Source of the DNA: Psychrobacter sp. JCM 18901
GTDB taxonomy: Bacteria; Pseudomonadota; Gammaproteobacteria; Pseudomonadales; Moraxellaceae
Direction: 5' to 3'
Length of the DNA: 64,000 nucleotides
Assembly (NCBI RefSeq): GCF_000586435.1
Contig: NZ_BAWH01000013.1
Span: forward strand, 24,219 to 88,218
The translations under genes and the position numbers were made by a program. Positions 19,542-31,451 of this stretch are shown in pieces. The notes beneath the pieces are model-generated. The model was given only the letters and a program-made list of their open reading frames with translations. It was not told the DNA's origin and did no database searches. Every line of letters begins with the position of its first letter. Within the stretch, counting starts at the first letter, position 1.

Positions 19542-20956
19542 ATGAGTGATGTGATAAAAAAACCTGTAGCTGGTATGGCCAAAACATCAGCAGATGGCAA
19601 AGACGCTGATAGTACTTGGAAGCTATTGTTAGGATTTTTTGTTCTATTAAGTTTGGCTTGTCTGATTTGGCTAGTTAACTCGCTATCATCGGTAAGTCAG
19701 TATTTCGATAGTTTCAATCAATCCGTTATCTTGCCAGCGGCTGTATTTGCAATCGGCGCATTAGGGATTGTGTTTGCTTTGTACCAGCTACTGAAACACC
19801 GTGGTGGATCAGAGCGATCACTTATTGAGAAAGAAACCTTGCGTCGTCGCCAAGAAGCAGAAGCTGAGTCTGAGCGAGCGCGTCAAATCCAAGAAGAAAA
19901 CGAACGTAACCAGATTGCTATTCTACGTCTGCTGGATGAGTTGGGTGATTTGGCAGAGGGTGATTTGACCGTTAATGCGACTGTATCAGAAGATTTTACA
20001 GGGGCGATTGCTGATTCAGTCAACTTTGCAATTGACCAATTACGACAGCTGGTACTGGTTATTAACAGCACTGCTGACCGAGTATCGCAATCTTCAGATC
20101 AAACGCAGATGAATGCTGTTGAACTGGCCGAAGCTTCTGAACACCAAGCACAAGAAATTGCTGGTGTATCAGCCGCTATTAATGAGATGACTGTCTCGAT
20201 TGATCAGGTTTCAAACAATGCTGCGGAATCTGCAATGGTTGCCCAGCGTTCAGTTGCTATTTCTCACAATGGAGCAGAAGTTGTACAACGCTCTATTGAG
20301 GTATGAACGTTATTCGTGACCAGATTCAAGAAACATCAAAACGTATTAAGCGCCTTGGTGAATCTTCGCAAGAGATTGGTGATATCGTTGGACTAATTAA
20401 CGATATTGCTGACCAGACCAACGTTTTGGCATTGAACGCCGCTATTCAGGCATCGATGGCAGGGGAAGCGGGCCGAGGCTTCGCGGTTGTTGCTGATGAG
20501 GTACAGCGTCTGGCTGAGCGTTCAGCGAACGCTACTAAGCAGATTGAAACATTGGTAAAAACCATTCAGGCCGATACCAACGAAGCAGTTATGTCGATGG
20601 AATCAACAACTTCTGAAGTTGTACGCGGTGCGCGCTTAGCGCAAGATGCGGGTGAAGCACTAGAAGAAGTACAGAGCGTTTCTAATACTTTGGCTGATTT
20701 GATTCAAAACATCTCAAATGCTGCTTTACAACAGGCTGAGTCTGCTGGTCACATTTCTCACACCATGAACATCATTCAAGATATTACCTCGCAAACTTCT
20801 TCTGGAACGATGGCAACAGCCCGTTCTATTGGTGAGCTAAGTGAAATGGCAGCAGCACTACAGGAATCGGTAACGGGCTTTAAGGTATCGAACGACGACG
20901 AGCTAGTAGATTATGAAGTGTTAGATACGGAAGCCCCATTGAAAGAAAGCGTTTAG
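19542..20956 (+). CDS. pilJ: PilJ, chemoreceptor of the Pil-Chp system, compact form (frameshifted)
   Basis: Methyl-accepting chemotaxis protein. Two hydrophobic helices at about residues 28-49 and 64-86 are separated by only some 15 residues. Then come a Glu/Arg-rich coiled coil, a HAMP-like stretch ([15 protein letters not shown]) and the signalling domain with the hairpin tip [27 protein letters not shown]. The C-terminus ends [16 protein letters not shown]. The start ATG at 19542 follows GGAAGA. A lost G near 20302 ([12 protein letters not shown]) accounts for the only break. The corrected length is about 471 residues, against about 680 in Pseudomonas PilJ: the large periplasmic PilJ sensor domain is absent. 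Confidence 0.9.
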
Positions 20957-21126
20957 TGATTAGTTATTCTGTTAGAGCAAGATTGGTAGCATTTGATTGT
21001 TCTGCGTATTGAATAAAGTTGCTGCTGTAAGAATGATAAGAAGAAGCCGTAATCATAGTAGGTGATTTATCTAGCTTAAATAACGTTAATAAGCCAAATC
21101 ATCTGCTTAATACAGTTGATCTGACA

Positions 21127-21993
21127 TTGGGTAATACTTTGATGAAAGTCGACAGTTTGGATGTGCAGCGATGGCAGAATTACATAGAGCAAGAGACTGG
21201 ATTTGTGCTGCCAGACATACAGCTACAGTGGCTGGCCAATGCAATCGACTGTACTGCGATGTCGAACGGATTGAGCGTTCGGCAATTATGGTATCAACTA
21301 TCGAAAAATGATAGGTTGCGTCAGCAGTTGCTAGATAAAGTACTCATTCATGAGAGTCGCTTCTTTCGACATAGACCCTCTATCGACTTTGTCACAGAGT
21401 ATGCATTGCAGCATCATAAAGCGGACAACATTGATATTTTGTTTCGTATTTGGAGTGTTGGCTGCGCAAGTGGACAAGAAGCTTGGTCATTGGCCATGAG
21501 CTTAGCCGCACAGCGATGTCAAAACTATGAAATATTAGGGACAGACATCAGCGAAGAGGCTATTAAAAGCGCACGACTGGGGCAATACGATAACAGGCAG
21601 CAATCTTTAATCCCGCAATCGTGTCAGCCGTTCGTTCAGCCGCTGCCATCTAAGATTACATCAAACAGATCGAAGCCTGACACACCAGAAGCGGCTAATA
21701 GTATGCAGGAGAATTGGCAGGTAGCACCTGTATTGCAGCCATATGTCAATTTTTCTGTACACAATATTATTGAACAAAAACCACCCACTACGCATCTTCA
21801 GAATGTGATTATTTGCCAAAACATGCTGCTATATTTTCGTAAATTTGATCAGCGTGATATTTTGGCACGGTTATCAGAGCAGTGCGCGTTAGAGGGATAT
21901 ATTATATTGGCTCCAGGTGAGGCGTTGTTCTGGCGTCCTTCAAATATGCGCCGCATTGCGCACCCACAGGTTAATGTGTGGCAAAAAAATTAG
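21127..21993 (+). CDS. pilK: PilK, CheR-type chemoreceptor methyltransferase
   Basis: SAM-dependent glutamate O-methyltransferase that methylates PilJ. It shows the CheR layout: an N-terminal helical domain with LLDKVLIHESRFFRH, then the Rossmann part with IWSVGCASGQEAWSLAMSL (SAM-binding), ILGTDISEEAIKSARLGQYD and VIICQNMLLYFRKFDQRDIL, where the usual motif reads close to CRNVLIYF. The region around residues 160-200 is low-complexity. Length is 288 residues from the TTG at 21127; ATG at 21142 is an alternative. It lies between pilJ and chpA, as in Pseudomonas. Confidence 0.9.
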   Translation: MGNTLMKVDSLDVQRWQNYIEQETGFVLPDIQLQWLANAIDCTAMSNGLSVRQLWYQLSKNDRLRQQLLDKVLIHESRFFRHRPSIDFVTEYALQHHKADNIDILFRIWSVGCASGQEAWSLAMSLAAQRCQNYEILGTDISEEAIKSARLGQYDNRQQSLIPQSCQPFVQPLPSKITSNRSKPDTPEAANSMQENWQVAPVLQPYVNFSVHNIIEQKPPTTHLQNVIICQNMLLYFRKFDQRDILARLSEQCALEGYIILAPGEALFWRPSNMRRIAHPQVNVWQKN

Positions 21994-22030
21994 TGCCTAA
22001 ATTAGTGCATAGACGAGTTAGGATAAACCT

Positions 22031-25000
22031 ATGAAAAACCAGCCCAATGACATCGTGACATTTCAGTGGTTGCTACCATTATTCAATCAGCAGTTAACAC
22101 AGATATCTGACGGTTGGCAATTAGGTGAATCTAGCATCGACCATGAACAGCTGATATCAAGTTATCATCAGGTTAGTAGTGCACTCATCATACTTAAGCA
22201 TCCCTTATTAGCAAATGTTGCTAGCAAGTTGAGTCAACTCGCAGGATTACAAAGTTGTGACGATTTTTCTATTAAAGAGCGCCGTATAGGTCAGTTCTCT
22301 CATCGATTATTACAACGAGAGATTAATCAGTATGCGCGTACAGGAATCTATCATAGAGGTCTAATAAGTAGAGCAATTGATGAGCTGACCCAAGCTTTGT
22401 CTCAACGAGATATAGAAACTGACATTCTTGTAAACATTAGTGATATTCAGCATGAATACACGAATGATCATGCGAATAACGAAAATATTATCAGTAGTAT
22501 TGAAGTGGCCGTGCCTACACAACAAGCTACCGCTAGCTTGACAAGTGAACAGTGTCAGCAGTTGCTACTCGTATGGCGTCAGCAAGTACAAGCATTACTG
22601 ATCACCAATACAAATCAGTCGTCAGCACTCAGTACCTTAGAAAAAGCTAGCCAGTATCTCAGGCAGACAACACAAGATAGTGGTTTACAAAGACTATGGT
22701 GTTTAACCGAATTACTGCTAAGCGATCTGGCCCAAAACGAGAAACCACTTCCTGAGCGTTATGCGCCATTATTAGGTCAGCTTGATCAAGTTATAGAATC
22801 TTGTGCCCAATCAAATGAAGTACCTTCAACTATAGTTGTAAGATTGACCACCGCAATCTATGTCGAATTGAGTTATCTAGCGCACAGTAGCAAACGTACT
22901 CAGTCTATTTTGGATAAAGTATCTCAAAGTAGCACGACAGCGTCTCGTTTTTTACCGCAATTATTAACTCAGCTCGATGCGCTTATTTTCAAACTGGATG
23001 ATCCAGATAGCTTGGTAGCTCCTTTACAACATATCAGAGAGCAGCTCAAAAACCGAGGCTGGACTTACTACGTGTCTCAGGTGGAATCCATCCTTGCAGA
23101 TTTGAAACAGTCTCTTGTATCAGAAACGAGTTTTGCGCAAGAGCAGTGGCAAATTGAACGCAAGCTGCAAGAGCTATACAACGCTATTTATAGTACTGAG
23201 CAAACCATTTCTCTTAAGATTGGTGATGCGACCTCTTTCGCTACTATGCCTGAAGTGATAAATAGTAACGAGACAGAATTAACAAGTAAACATGACTCTA
23301 TTCCTACCGATGATGGCCTACGTGAGCTTCGAATTGCAGTAGAAAAGATAAAGCAAAATTTCAACGATTATATACAACATCAAGATATAGGATTATTACC
23401 AGCGTCTACTGAGTTTACCAGTATTGGTCAAGCTTTTGACGATATGGAATTGCCAGAAATTCGTCATACTATGGATGATATCGGTAGTCTATTTACACAG
23501 TTAACTACTCGTAATGTCACTACCCCGAGCTGGAGTTTGGTGCAGGCGTTGGCTGAGAGCTTAACGTCTATTGAGCTATTACTTGATTATCTTGCGCAGC
23601 AGGTTTTTGATCAGCAGTTGCTCACTTTAGCAAATGAACATACGGCCAGAGCAACACAGCTTCTTGATACTGATATCAATTCACCAGAAACGCTTAACGA
23701 GACTGTATTCGCTCAAGAGTCAACTGCGACGAATGTTGTACGTTATGATGATAGTGGTGAAATTAGCCCTGTTATCAATACAGACGATGCAAATGTAGTT
23801 GAACAAGATAATGTGAGTCTGTCCAACAGTACTGAAAGTGCTGCACTAAAGCAAGCTCGTGAACACGTGAAGCCTGATAACTTTGAAACAGATGAAGATG
23901 TCCACGATATCTTTATTGAAGAAGTGACTGAAATTATTACTGATCTTGAAGATTTTCTTCCTATCTGGGCGCAAGACTCACAAGACCTAACACCATTGAC
24001 TGAAGTGCGTAGAGGTTTTCACACTCTAAAAGGCTCAGGTCGTATGGTTGGTGCCTTTAGTATCAGCGAGATAGCATGGTCAATCGAAAACCTACTCAAT
24101 CGTTTATTAGATAAAACATTGCCAGTAACAGATGATGTGGTAAATCTAGTGGTTGATACCACAAAAATTCTACCAGCATTGGTAGCAGATTTTTCAGCCC
24201 AGCGACCACCAAGCTTTGACCCTGCGATTACTATTTTACAAAGTAGTAATCTTATGAGCCAGCAGCCGGTCAACACTGGTCTGACGCTAACTGAACTTGC
24301 TCCTAAAGAGGTTATGTCAGATGAGGCAGAATTAGAAAAATCGCTACTAGAAATTGATGATGTTGATAACGATTCTAATAACGATAGTACTGAGTTGTTA
24401 CTGACTCGAATAATAAAGAAGCGAATATCAACGAATATCTCTCTACGTTGGATATTCCAGAGAGTCTTGCACCTTTTATTAAAGAGACTAATCAACTACC
24501 AGCTGATGCCGACGATGCAGATCCTGATATCAAAGAGATATTTATAGAAGAGGCCAATGAAGTATTGGTAGAAATTGTGCCATTGTATGAAAGCTGGCAG
24601 AAATCACCGAGCGATCTAGAGGACTTGAAAGATATTCGCCGTGGTTTCCATACCTTGAAAGGTTCGGGCCGCATGGTAGGTGCTAAATATACAGCGGAAT
24701 TGGCATGGTCTATAGAAAACATGCTTAACCGTGTTTTAGATAACAGTGTCGCCATCTCAGCTGATATGCGTCAGTTAATTACAGATGTATTGGCAGCTTA
24801 TCCTGATATGCTCATAGCATTTGAACAGGGTACTCAAGACTATCCGGCTGTAGTTCCAGTGTGGATTGCGTGTGCTGATGCGTATAGCAAACAGCAGGGT
24901 AATGGATTTAGCTATGCTGCGTTATTTGCACAGTCAATAGATAGTTCTATAGATAAGATTGAAAAAAACAATGCCATTGTCTGATACAACTGAGACTGGC

Positions 25001-28000
25001 AATTTTTATGATGACAATAGTAATGAAGCTATAGACTCTACCTTGCAGACTTTTCATTCGGTCAATGAAAGAATGGCCGAGGCAGCGGTTGTCCTTACCC
25101 CTCAAACTGAGGAAGAAAAAGCATTTTGTAAGATATTTATTGATGAAGCAGAAGAGCTGCTTGACTGTATCGAACAGTTTGTCAAAGACAATAGAGAACA
25201 GCATCATATAGAAATCACAGATGAAATCGTACGCGCATTTCATACTTTGCGCGGCGCTTCTGGTTCTAGTGCTTTGGCTGCTATCAGCGAAGTCAGTGCG
25301 ACCATCGAGCATAGCTTGGAGTCATTACAACAACAAGATATAGCATGAATGCTCAGCATTTAGCAGCATTAGCCAGTCAGCCACATTAATAGAGGGTTAT
25401 CTAAATAATTATAAGCAAAATATAGAGCAGCACGATGTATCAACAGAGGACGATGGTTCGCAGAGTCAGCATGATATAGCGTCATTGCAGGCCATGCTTG
25501 GTAAGCAATACGTGGCTAATGACACTACTGTCATGACCAATAAGAAACCGACGATAGAAGAGTTATTAGACAGTAATATTGATACGTTGCTCGATGCTGA
25601 GTGGGAATTAGATGATGCGTTGAATCATGCTGAGATAGAGTATATTCAAGGTTATATAGAGCAGCAAGTTTCACAAATAGCTTCTATTATGGAAAAAGCG
25701 CAACCATTTCCAAAATTTGTCACAATTTTAGATGAGCTGGGTAATGCGTATCGTTATTTAAGTAATCATATCGATATAGCTCAAAATCAAGACATTCAAG
25801 CAGTATTACATGCAGGTCACGCTCAACTGATAGGCTTGTTCGATGCCTTAGCTGGCAGTACTTCTTTAAAGATAGATAAACAAGTCATTGATGATCTACA
25901 GAGTATCTATCAAGAAAGGGATGAAAACGAAGACGTTGGTTTTATCGTTAGAGCCGTTCCAGCAACTGAGCTACAGTTTGAAACCATTGACACTGATATC
26001 GAGCTATTAGAGATATTTTTAGAAGAAGCACAAGAGCTTGATACTGCACTAGATGAAAGCTTCAATAAATGGCGTGCCGATATCACCAATATCAATGCGC
26101 TGAAAGTTCTACAGCGTCATTTGCACACGATTAAAGGTGGTGCACGGATGGCCGGTATCCGTAGTATTGGTGATTTGACTCACGAAGCAGAAAGTGTCTA
26201 CGAGTCTTTTGTAGAAAACCGAAGAGCGCCAACCGCGCAGTGGCTTGAAATTATGCAAATGGTGCAAGACACGATGTCACTACAAGTGATGCATATTGTG
26301 AGTCATAAGAAATCTTTCTTTACTCCAGAGCTGATTGAACAGTTGCGTCAGCTTGAAAAAGCAAAAACGTTACCAGAGGTAGTCGATCTAGTCATACCAG
26401 TACCAAAAAATCATTTTGAACCTACAGAGCGTAGCATTGCTGTCAATGTTGTTGACAGTGATAATGAGGCAGTGAGTACTCTAAGTCTGGATAGCATGAT
26501 TAAGCAATCGTGGGCTAACGGACTCCCTGATCCTGATATATTAGCGGTATTTTTAGAAGAAGCAGAAGAGCTTACCAATCGTAATAAGTATCTGCACTTG
26601 TTCTTAAAAGACACGAATAATACCACAGCGTTACAAGCGCTCCAACGTGACTTGCATACCATAAAAGGTGGCGCACGAATGGTCACTGCCTCTGGTATTG
26701 CTGACTTGGCTCATGAAATGGAGTCAGTTTATACAGACTTTGTCAGTAATCGACGTCCAGCCACCAAAAAAAGTATTAGAGTTGCTGGTTGCAAGTCATG
26801 ACTGGCTGGCTGATGCAGTATTTATTCTTCAACAACAAGTTAATCCACCAACGCCTACGTTGTTGATTGAAGCATTGGAGCAGTTTGGTAGAAACCCTGA
26901 TAGCCTAAAAACGATACCTAAAGAGTCTCTACAAGCCCAGCGTGAAGCAATCTTGATTGCCAAAGAAAACCAAGATTCACAGTATCTTGCAAAAGATATC
27001 AGTGAAATGCCGTCTATGCTTAGAGATACTCATGAGGAAGATCAGAGCGCTAGTAGCAATGAGATGATTCGTATCTCAGGTGGTTTGATTGAGCACATGA
27101 TTAATTTATCTGGTGAGTCAGCGATTAACCGTGCTCGTATCGATATGGGTATCAGTAGTCTAACAAACAGTATTGAAGAGATGGGTACGACAGTACAACG
27201 CTTGGCAGATCAGCTACGTCGTATGGAGATCGAGCTAGAAGCACAGATTTTGTCTCAGATAGATGAGGAGCTCATCGATAATGAAGACTTTGACCCTCTA
27301 GAGATGGATCAATACTCATCTTTGAATCAGCTATCTAAATCTTTAACAGAGTCAGCCTCGGATTTGGTTGATATTAACCATACATTATTAGAAAAAAACC
27401 CGTGATAGTGAAAGCCTACTGCTACAGTTGTCTCGTACCCAGACTGAACTGCAAGATGGTTTGATGAATTCACGTATGGTACCATTTACGCGCTTGACAC
27501 CACGTCTTGAACGTATCGTACGTCAAACAGCTAACGAGCTTAATAAGTCTGTTGAACTGTCCATCATTAATGCTGATGACGAGATGGATAGAACCATCCT
27601 AGAGCGCATTACGTCACCGCTTGAGCATATGTTACGTAATGCTGTCGACCATGGTATTGAAACCACCTCAACCCGTCTGAAGTCAGGCAAAGAGCGTAGT
27701 GGCCGTATCACCCTTGAAGTGCATCGTGAAGGTAGTGAGATCGTCATCCAATTAACAGATGACGGGCGAGGCATTGATGTTGAAGCAGTACGTAGCAAAG
27801 CCATCTCTCAGGGTCTAATTGATGCAGACGATAATAGTCTATCAGACCTTGATATTATGCAATATATTTTCAACGCTGGATTGAGTACTAGTCAGCAAGT
27901 GACTCAGATTTCTGGACGCGGCGTTGGTATGGACGTTGTTATTAGTGAAATTCGTCAACTAGGTGGCTCAGTATCCGTCGTTTCAGAGTTGGGTAAAGGC

Positions 28001-28906
28001 TCAAGTTTTACGATGCGCCTACCATTGACGGTAGCCGTGTCTGACGCATTGGTTGTTCGTGCTGCAGATCGCTACTATGCGATTCCATTGGTACAGATTG
28101 AGCGTGTGGTTCGAGTGAATCCAGAGAAGCTCTATGACTATTATCAATCAAATGATGCCACATTGAATTTTGAAGACACTGAGTATCGAGTACGTTATTT
28201 AAATGAGATTTTATCAGGCAATAAGTTGAATGAGTTGGTCGTAAATACCAATACTAGCTTACCGCTTATCATTATTAAAAACCGTACCGGACAGAATATT
28301 GCTTTGCAAGTGGATCAGATTGCAGGTTCGCGCATAGAAGTTGTTGTCAAACCTTTAGGTCAACAGTTATCAAATATTCCAGGAGTTTCAGCTGCTACTA
28401 TCATGGGTGATGGCTCGGTCATGCTCATCTTAGATCTGATTGCTCTTATGCGTAATGCGCAATTGGTCAAGAATATTACGAAAGCTGCTGATGCTAAAAG
28501 AGGACGTATAGAATCTAAATCTACCATTTTAGTCGTCGATGACTCCGTGACGGTACGTAAAGTAACCTCACGTTTCTTAGAGCGTCAAGGGTTCAATGTG
28601 GCAGTCGCTAAAGATGGTATTGATGCAATTGAGATATTGCAAGATATGACACCAGACATGATATTGCTTGATATCGAAATGCCTCGTATGGACGGCTTCG
28701 AGGTCGCCACTCAAGTCCGACATAATAGTCGTCTAAAGCAAATTCCGATTATTATGATAACGTCACGTACTGGCGAAAAGCATCGTGAGCGTGCCTTAGA
28801 GATTGGTGTGAATGACTATATGGGTAAACCATTCCAAGAAAAAGAGCTGCTTGATAAAATGCAAAAACTACTAGGTGAAGGGGTCAGCCTGACTAATGAA
28901 GGATAA
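22031..28906 (+). CDS. chpA: ChpA (PilL), hybrid chemosensory histidine kinase with five HPt domains (frameshifted)
   Basis: CheA-like kinase of the Pil-Chp system, about 2290 residues. The N-terminal 600 residues are helical without phospho-His motifs. Five HPt domains follow: FHTLKGSGRM near residue 663 and again near 872, FHTLRGASGSS near 1070, LHTIKGGARM near 1363 and 1541. Next come the dimerisation region, the ATPase with LEHMLRNAVDHGIE near 1865 and ISGRGVGMDVV, a CheW-like domain, and a C-terminal receiver with Asp in MILLDIEMPRMDGF. Breaks occur near 24406, 24966, 25345-25385, 26784 and 27392. The seven-A runs corrected to six, or single added bases, give continuous sequence at most of them. 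chpB overlaps its 3' end. Confidence 0.93.
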
Positions 28907-29891
28907 TGCACGTGTTTTAGCGCTGCGAAAGAAAAATAGAAACGATATTAAAGTGATGGTGGTGGCAGAAGACCACCGCCAGCGCATGGCTTTTTCAGAT
29001 ACGGTACGTGGTTTCGGCTTTATGCTAGTCGGCTGTGTGTCACGAGCACAGTGGCAGGAGACAGGTGAGCTTTCTAATTCAGCTATCGATATTTGGCTGA
29101 TAGACAGTGATTATGATGACAGTGTGGCAATAGCGACGGTGGCATCTAAACCAGCAGCAGTACTGGTAGGCTTCAGTCAGGCTCCGTATCTAAACGAATC
29201 ACAAGAATATGCAAAATGGCAGCGTAAGTTGAAGCGTAAATTTGCTCAACTGCTTGACTTGCCAATATTGGTAGATGCTCCAGCTTACAAGAGTGCTGAT
29301 ACTGACTGGCATTATGTCGTATTTTTGGGTGCTTCTATGGGTGGCCCTAGTGCGGTTAAAGAATTCTTAGATAATGTGCCAGCCACACTGCCAATTTGTA
29401 TTTTATTGGCGCATCATTTCAATCAGGCCATGATTGGTACGTTGCCCCGCATACTTAACCGTCACAATGACTGGCGCTGTAAGATTATCGCTTCTTCACA
29501 GCGGCTACGAGCAGGAGAGTGTCTGATAGTCCCTATTGATAAGCAGGTTGTCTGCGATTCAACAGGTCGCGTGATACTATTGGATCAAGATTGGCATGGT
29601 GAATATAAGCCTGCAATTGGGCAGCTGCTCAAAAATACCAGTGATGTTCATGGTAGCGAGCTTATTAATATTATATTTTCAGGTATGGGTAATGATGGCT
29701 CTCAGTATCTAGACTTAATCCAAGACAATAACAGTCAATTATGGGCACAAGATCCGAGCTTGAGTGCATGTCCAAGTCAGCCTCAGGCTATCATTGACTC
29801 AGGGTATTGCAATTTTGTTGGTAGCCCTACCGATTTAGCAAAAAAACTAACCGATTACATTGGTGAAAAGGCAGCTAGCCATTCACATTAA
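28896..29891 (+). CDS. chpB: ChpB, CheB-type methylesterase of the Pil-Chp system
   Basis: Chemoreceptor glutamate methylesterase opposing PilK. The first 130 residues resemble a degenerate receiver (LIDSDYDDS in place of the Asp pocket). The esterase domain has the catalytic Ser at 147 in LGASMGGPSAVKEF, His in ILLAHHFNQAM and Asp in IIFSGMGNDGSQYL. The C-terminal tail is basic and Asn-poor. Its ATG overlaps the chpA stop by 11 bases, indicating translational coupling. Length is 331 residues, intact. Confidence 0.9.
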   Translation: MKDNARVLALRKKNRNDIKVMVVAEDHRQRMAFSDTVRGFGFMLVGCVSRAQWQETGELSNSAIDIWLIDSDYDDSVAIATVASKPAAVLVGFSQAPYLNESQEYAKWQRKLKRKFAQLLDLPILVDAPAYKSADTDWHYVVFLGASMGGPSAVKEFLDNVPATLPICILLAHHFNQAMIGTLPRILNRHNDWRCKIIASSQRLRAGECLIVPIDKQVVCDSTGRVILLDQDWHGEYKPAIGQLLKNTSDVHGSELINIIFSGMGNDGSQYLDLIQDNNSQLWAQDPSLSACPSQPQAIIDSGYCNFVGSPTDLAKKLTDYIGEKAASHSH

Positions 29892-29908
29892 CTTATTGCG
29901 AGTGACGT

Positions 29909-30406
29909 ATGACACAAATTTTAAAACATTCGTTTGAGGCTGTGAGTCTGTTGACTACCAACAACGGTATGCTTGACGTCACTATTGTTCCAGCAGTTAA
30001 CCAGCCGGACTGGATTATTCCAAGTAGCCTAATTTTGAGTGTGGATGAGTTCCAGCAGCAGGTTTCTAAATACGACTGGCAACAACAAGATTTGGCTGTA
30101 TTTAATTTGCTACTGCAAGATCAAGCTCCAGACAAAATGATTGTTTTGGAAGGTAATACGACTGATCACCGTTTTGCCTTACAGACGGCAGGTGATTTGC
30201 GTCAGCTGCAAGCACGAATTTCTGAAGTGAAAGATGTAGAGACACCTGAACAATTTAGTGGTGCTAATATCGAAGGTAGGGAAGAATATTTTGATAAAAA
30301 TGACGTCTCATCCTACCTATATCAAACAGTGATGATTGATGACGAAATCTACTTAGTGCCAGACTTGGATCAAATTGCCTATCACCTGATTGATTCGGAT
30401 AGCTAG
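29909..30406 (+). CDS. chpC: ChpC-like protein, CheW-related
   Basis: 165-residue protein directly behind chpB (17 bases), at the position and about the length of Pseudomonas ChpC, a CheW-like adaptor. Sequence features compatible with a divergent CheW fold are WIIPSSLILSVDEFQQQ, DLAVFNLLLQDQAPDKMIVLEG and the C-terminal VMIDDEIYLVPDLDQIAYHL. I assign it mainly by synteny and length; motif evidence alone is modest. It is the last gene of the cluster and is followed by a nested hairpin. Confidence 0.75.
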   Translation: MTQILKHSFEAVSLLTTNNGMLDVTIVPAVNQPDWIIPSSLILSVDEFQQQVSKYDWQQQDLAVFNLLLQDQAPDKMIVLEGNTTDHRFALQTAGDLRQLQARISEVKDVETPEQFSGANIEGREEYFDKNDVSSYLYQTVMIDDEIYLVPDLDQIAYHLIDSDS

Positions 30407-30447
30407 ATTCTTATCGCTATTTAAGGTATTCTCCGTTCTATAAATAG

Positions 30448-30498
30448 TAAGCCAGTAATGTTAATGACTTCATCTGTTGAAGAGCATTAGCTGGCTTA
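30448..30498. other. Nested hairpin after the pil-chp cluster
   Basis: Outer stem AAGCCAG-TAATG / CATTA-G-CTGGCTT encloses a second perfect stem CTTCA/TGAAG with a 5-base loop. There is no T run. It may mark the 3' end of the cluster transcript or be a small structured RNA. Confidence 0.55.
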
Positions 30499-30544
30499 TA
30501 AAACTGATTAGAGATAATTCCTGATAAAGGTAGTAGAGTCACTC

Positions 30545-31073
30545 ATGAATAATGCCAACTCGAATGTATCAAAGTGGTCGGTTAGTAGCCGTATTTTTCA
30601 TTGGATTAGTGCAGCCTTACTGTTAGCCACATGGATAATGATACTGCTATATGAGAATTTAGATAGCAATATGTTTATTGGATACCATAAAGCGTTCGGC
30701 GTGAGCTTATTATTCTGGATGATTGCTCGAGTCATCAACCGCGTTTTTACTAAGGCGCCACCACCGTTAGCTATGCCAAAATGGCAAATGCTCGTATCTC
30801 AGCTTTCACATTTTGCTCTCTATGCCATACTGATTGCTATGCCAATGGTTGGCTTATTGATGGCAGTATATGGCGGTCGACCAGTCGATATTTTTGGTAT
30901 TTTTCAGATACCTGTATTCGTGACCCCAGATAGAAGTTTGGCTCGTTTTTACAATAACTTGCATACTGAGATTATCTGGCCAATGATTATTGGTTTTACG
31001 GTTTTGCATATAGCAGCCGCGTTATACCATCAGTTTGTCAAAAAAAGACAATCTTATTGCCCGTATGAAATAA
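30545..31073 (+). CDS. Cytochrome b561 (di-heme membrane cytochrome), frameshifted at the end
   Basis: Four-helix inner-membrane b-type cytochrome that passes electrons from quinol, often to superoxide or periplasmic partners. Heme-ligating histidines are visible in each helix: SRIFHWISAALL, IGYHKAFGVSLL, LSHFALYAIL and FTVLHIAAALYHQFV. A seven-A run near 31043 extends the frame artificially; with six the protein ends ...QFVKKDNLIARMK at 31073, giving about 176 residues, usual for YodB/CybB proteins. A strong terminator follows. Confidence 0.9.
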
Positions 31074-31092
31074 TCTATAATCGATCAACATC

Positions 31093-31127
31093 AAAAAGCC
31101 CCAAGTATCACACTTGGGGCTTTTTTA
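31093..31127. terminator. Bidirectional intrinsic terminator between cytochrome b561 and minE
   Basis: Perfect 10-bp stem AGCCCCAAGT / ACTTGGGGCT with a 5-base loop, A run to the left and T run to the right, between convergent genes. Confidence 0.92.
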
Positions 31128-31157
31128 TTCGTCAATAAAACACGGACTGTTAGAATG

Positions 31158-31451
31158 CTATTTCTTATGCTCAGGTAAATTAATATTCATTTCTAACACA
31201 TCTAAGCTGTCTTCAGAACGATGATTAATATTGACATCATCAATCTGCACGCCGTTAACGTATTTGTTCACAACTTCTAAGATTTCACGTTTCATTTTCT
31301 CGATACGATCAACCGTTAAGCGATTGTTCAATCTGTTTTCGCTAGCAACGATAACTTTTAAACGCTCAGTTGCTAAATTTGCGCTACCTGCGTTATTGTT
31401 GTCGTCAGTACCAAATAGGCTACTCCAAAATCCTTTTTTCTTAGTCATCAT
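31158..31451 (-). CDS. minE: MinE, cell division topological specificity factor
   Basis: Activates MinD ATPase and drives pole-to-pole Min oscillation. 97 residues: an N-terminal amphipathic membrane-targeting segment (KGFWSSLFG), then the anti-MinCD region [18 protein letters not shown] and the beta dimerisation part, with [28 protein letters not shown] features split over the C-terminal half. Its start overlaps the minD stop by one base. Intact. Confidence 0.95.
   Translation of the reverse strand: MMTKKKGFWSSLFGTDDNNNAGSANLATERLKVIVASENRLNNRLTVDRIEKMKREILEVVNKYVNGVQIDDVNINHRSEDSLDVLEMNINLPEHKK

Noticed and set aside
24947..25312. Minus-strand 121-codon frame inside chpA
   Set aside because: It is a shadow frame opposite the third HPt domain and lacks a family signature.
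22031..28906. Several separate small kinases or HPt proteins instead of one ChpA
   Set aside because: The pieces join in order through one-base corrections and match the single ChpA domain order with chpB overlapping the end.
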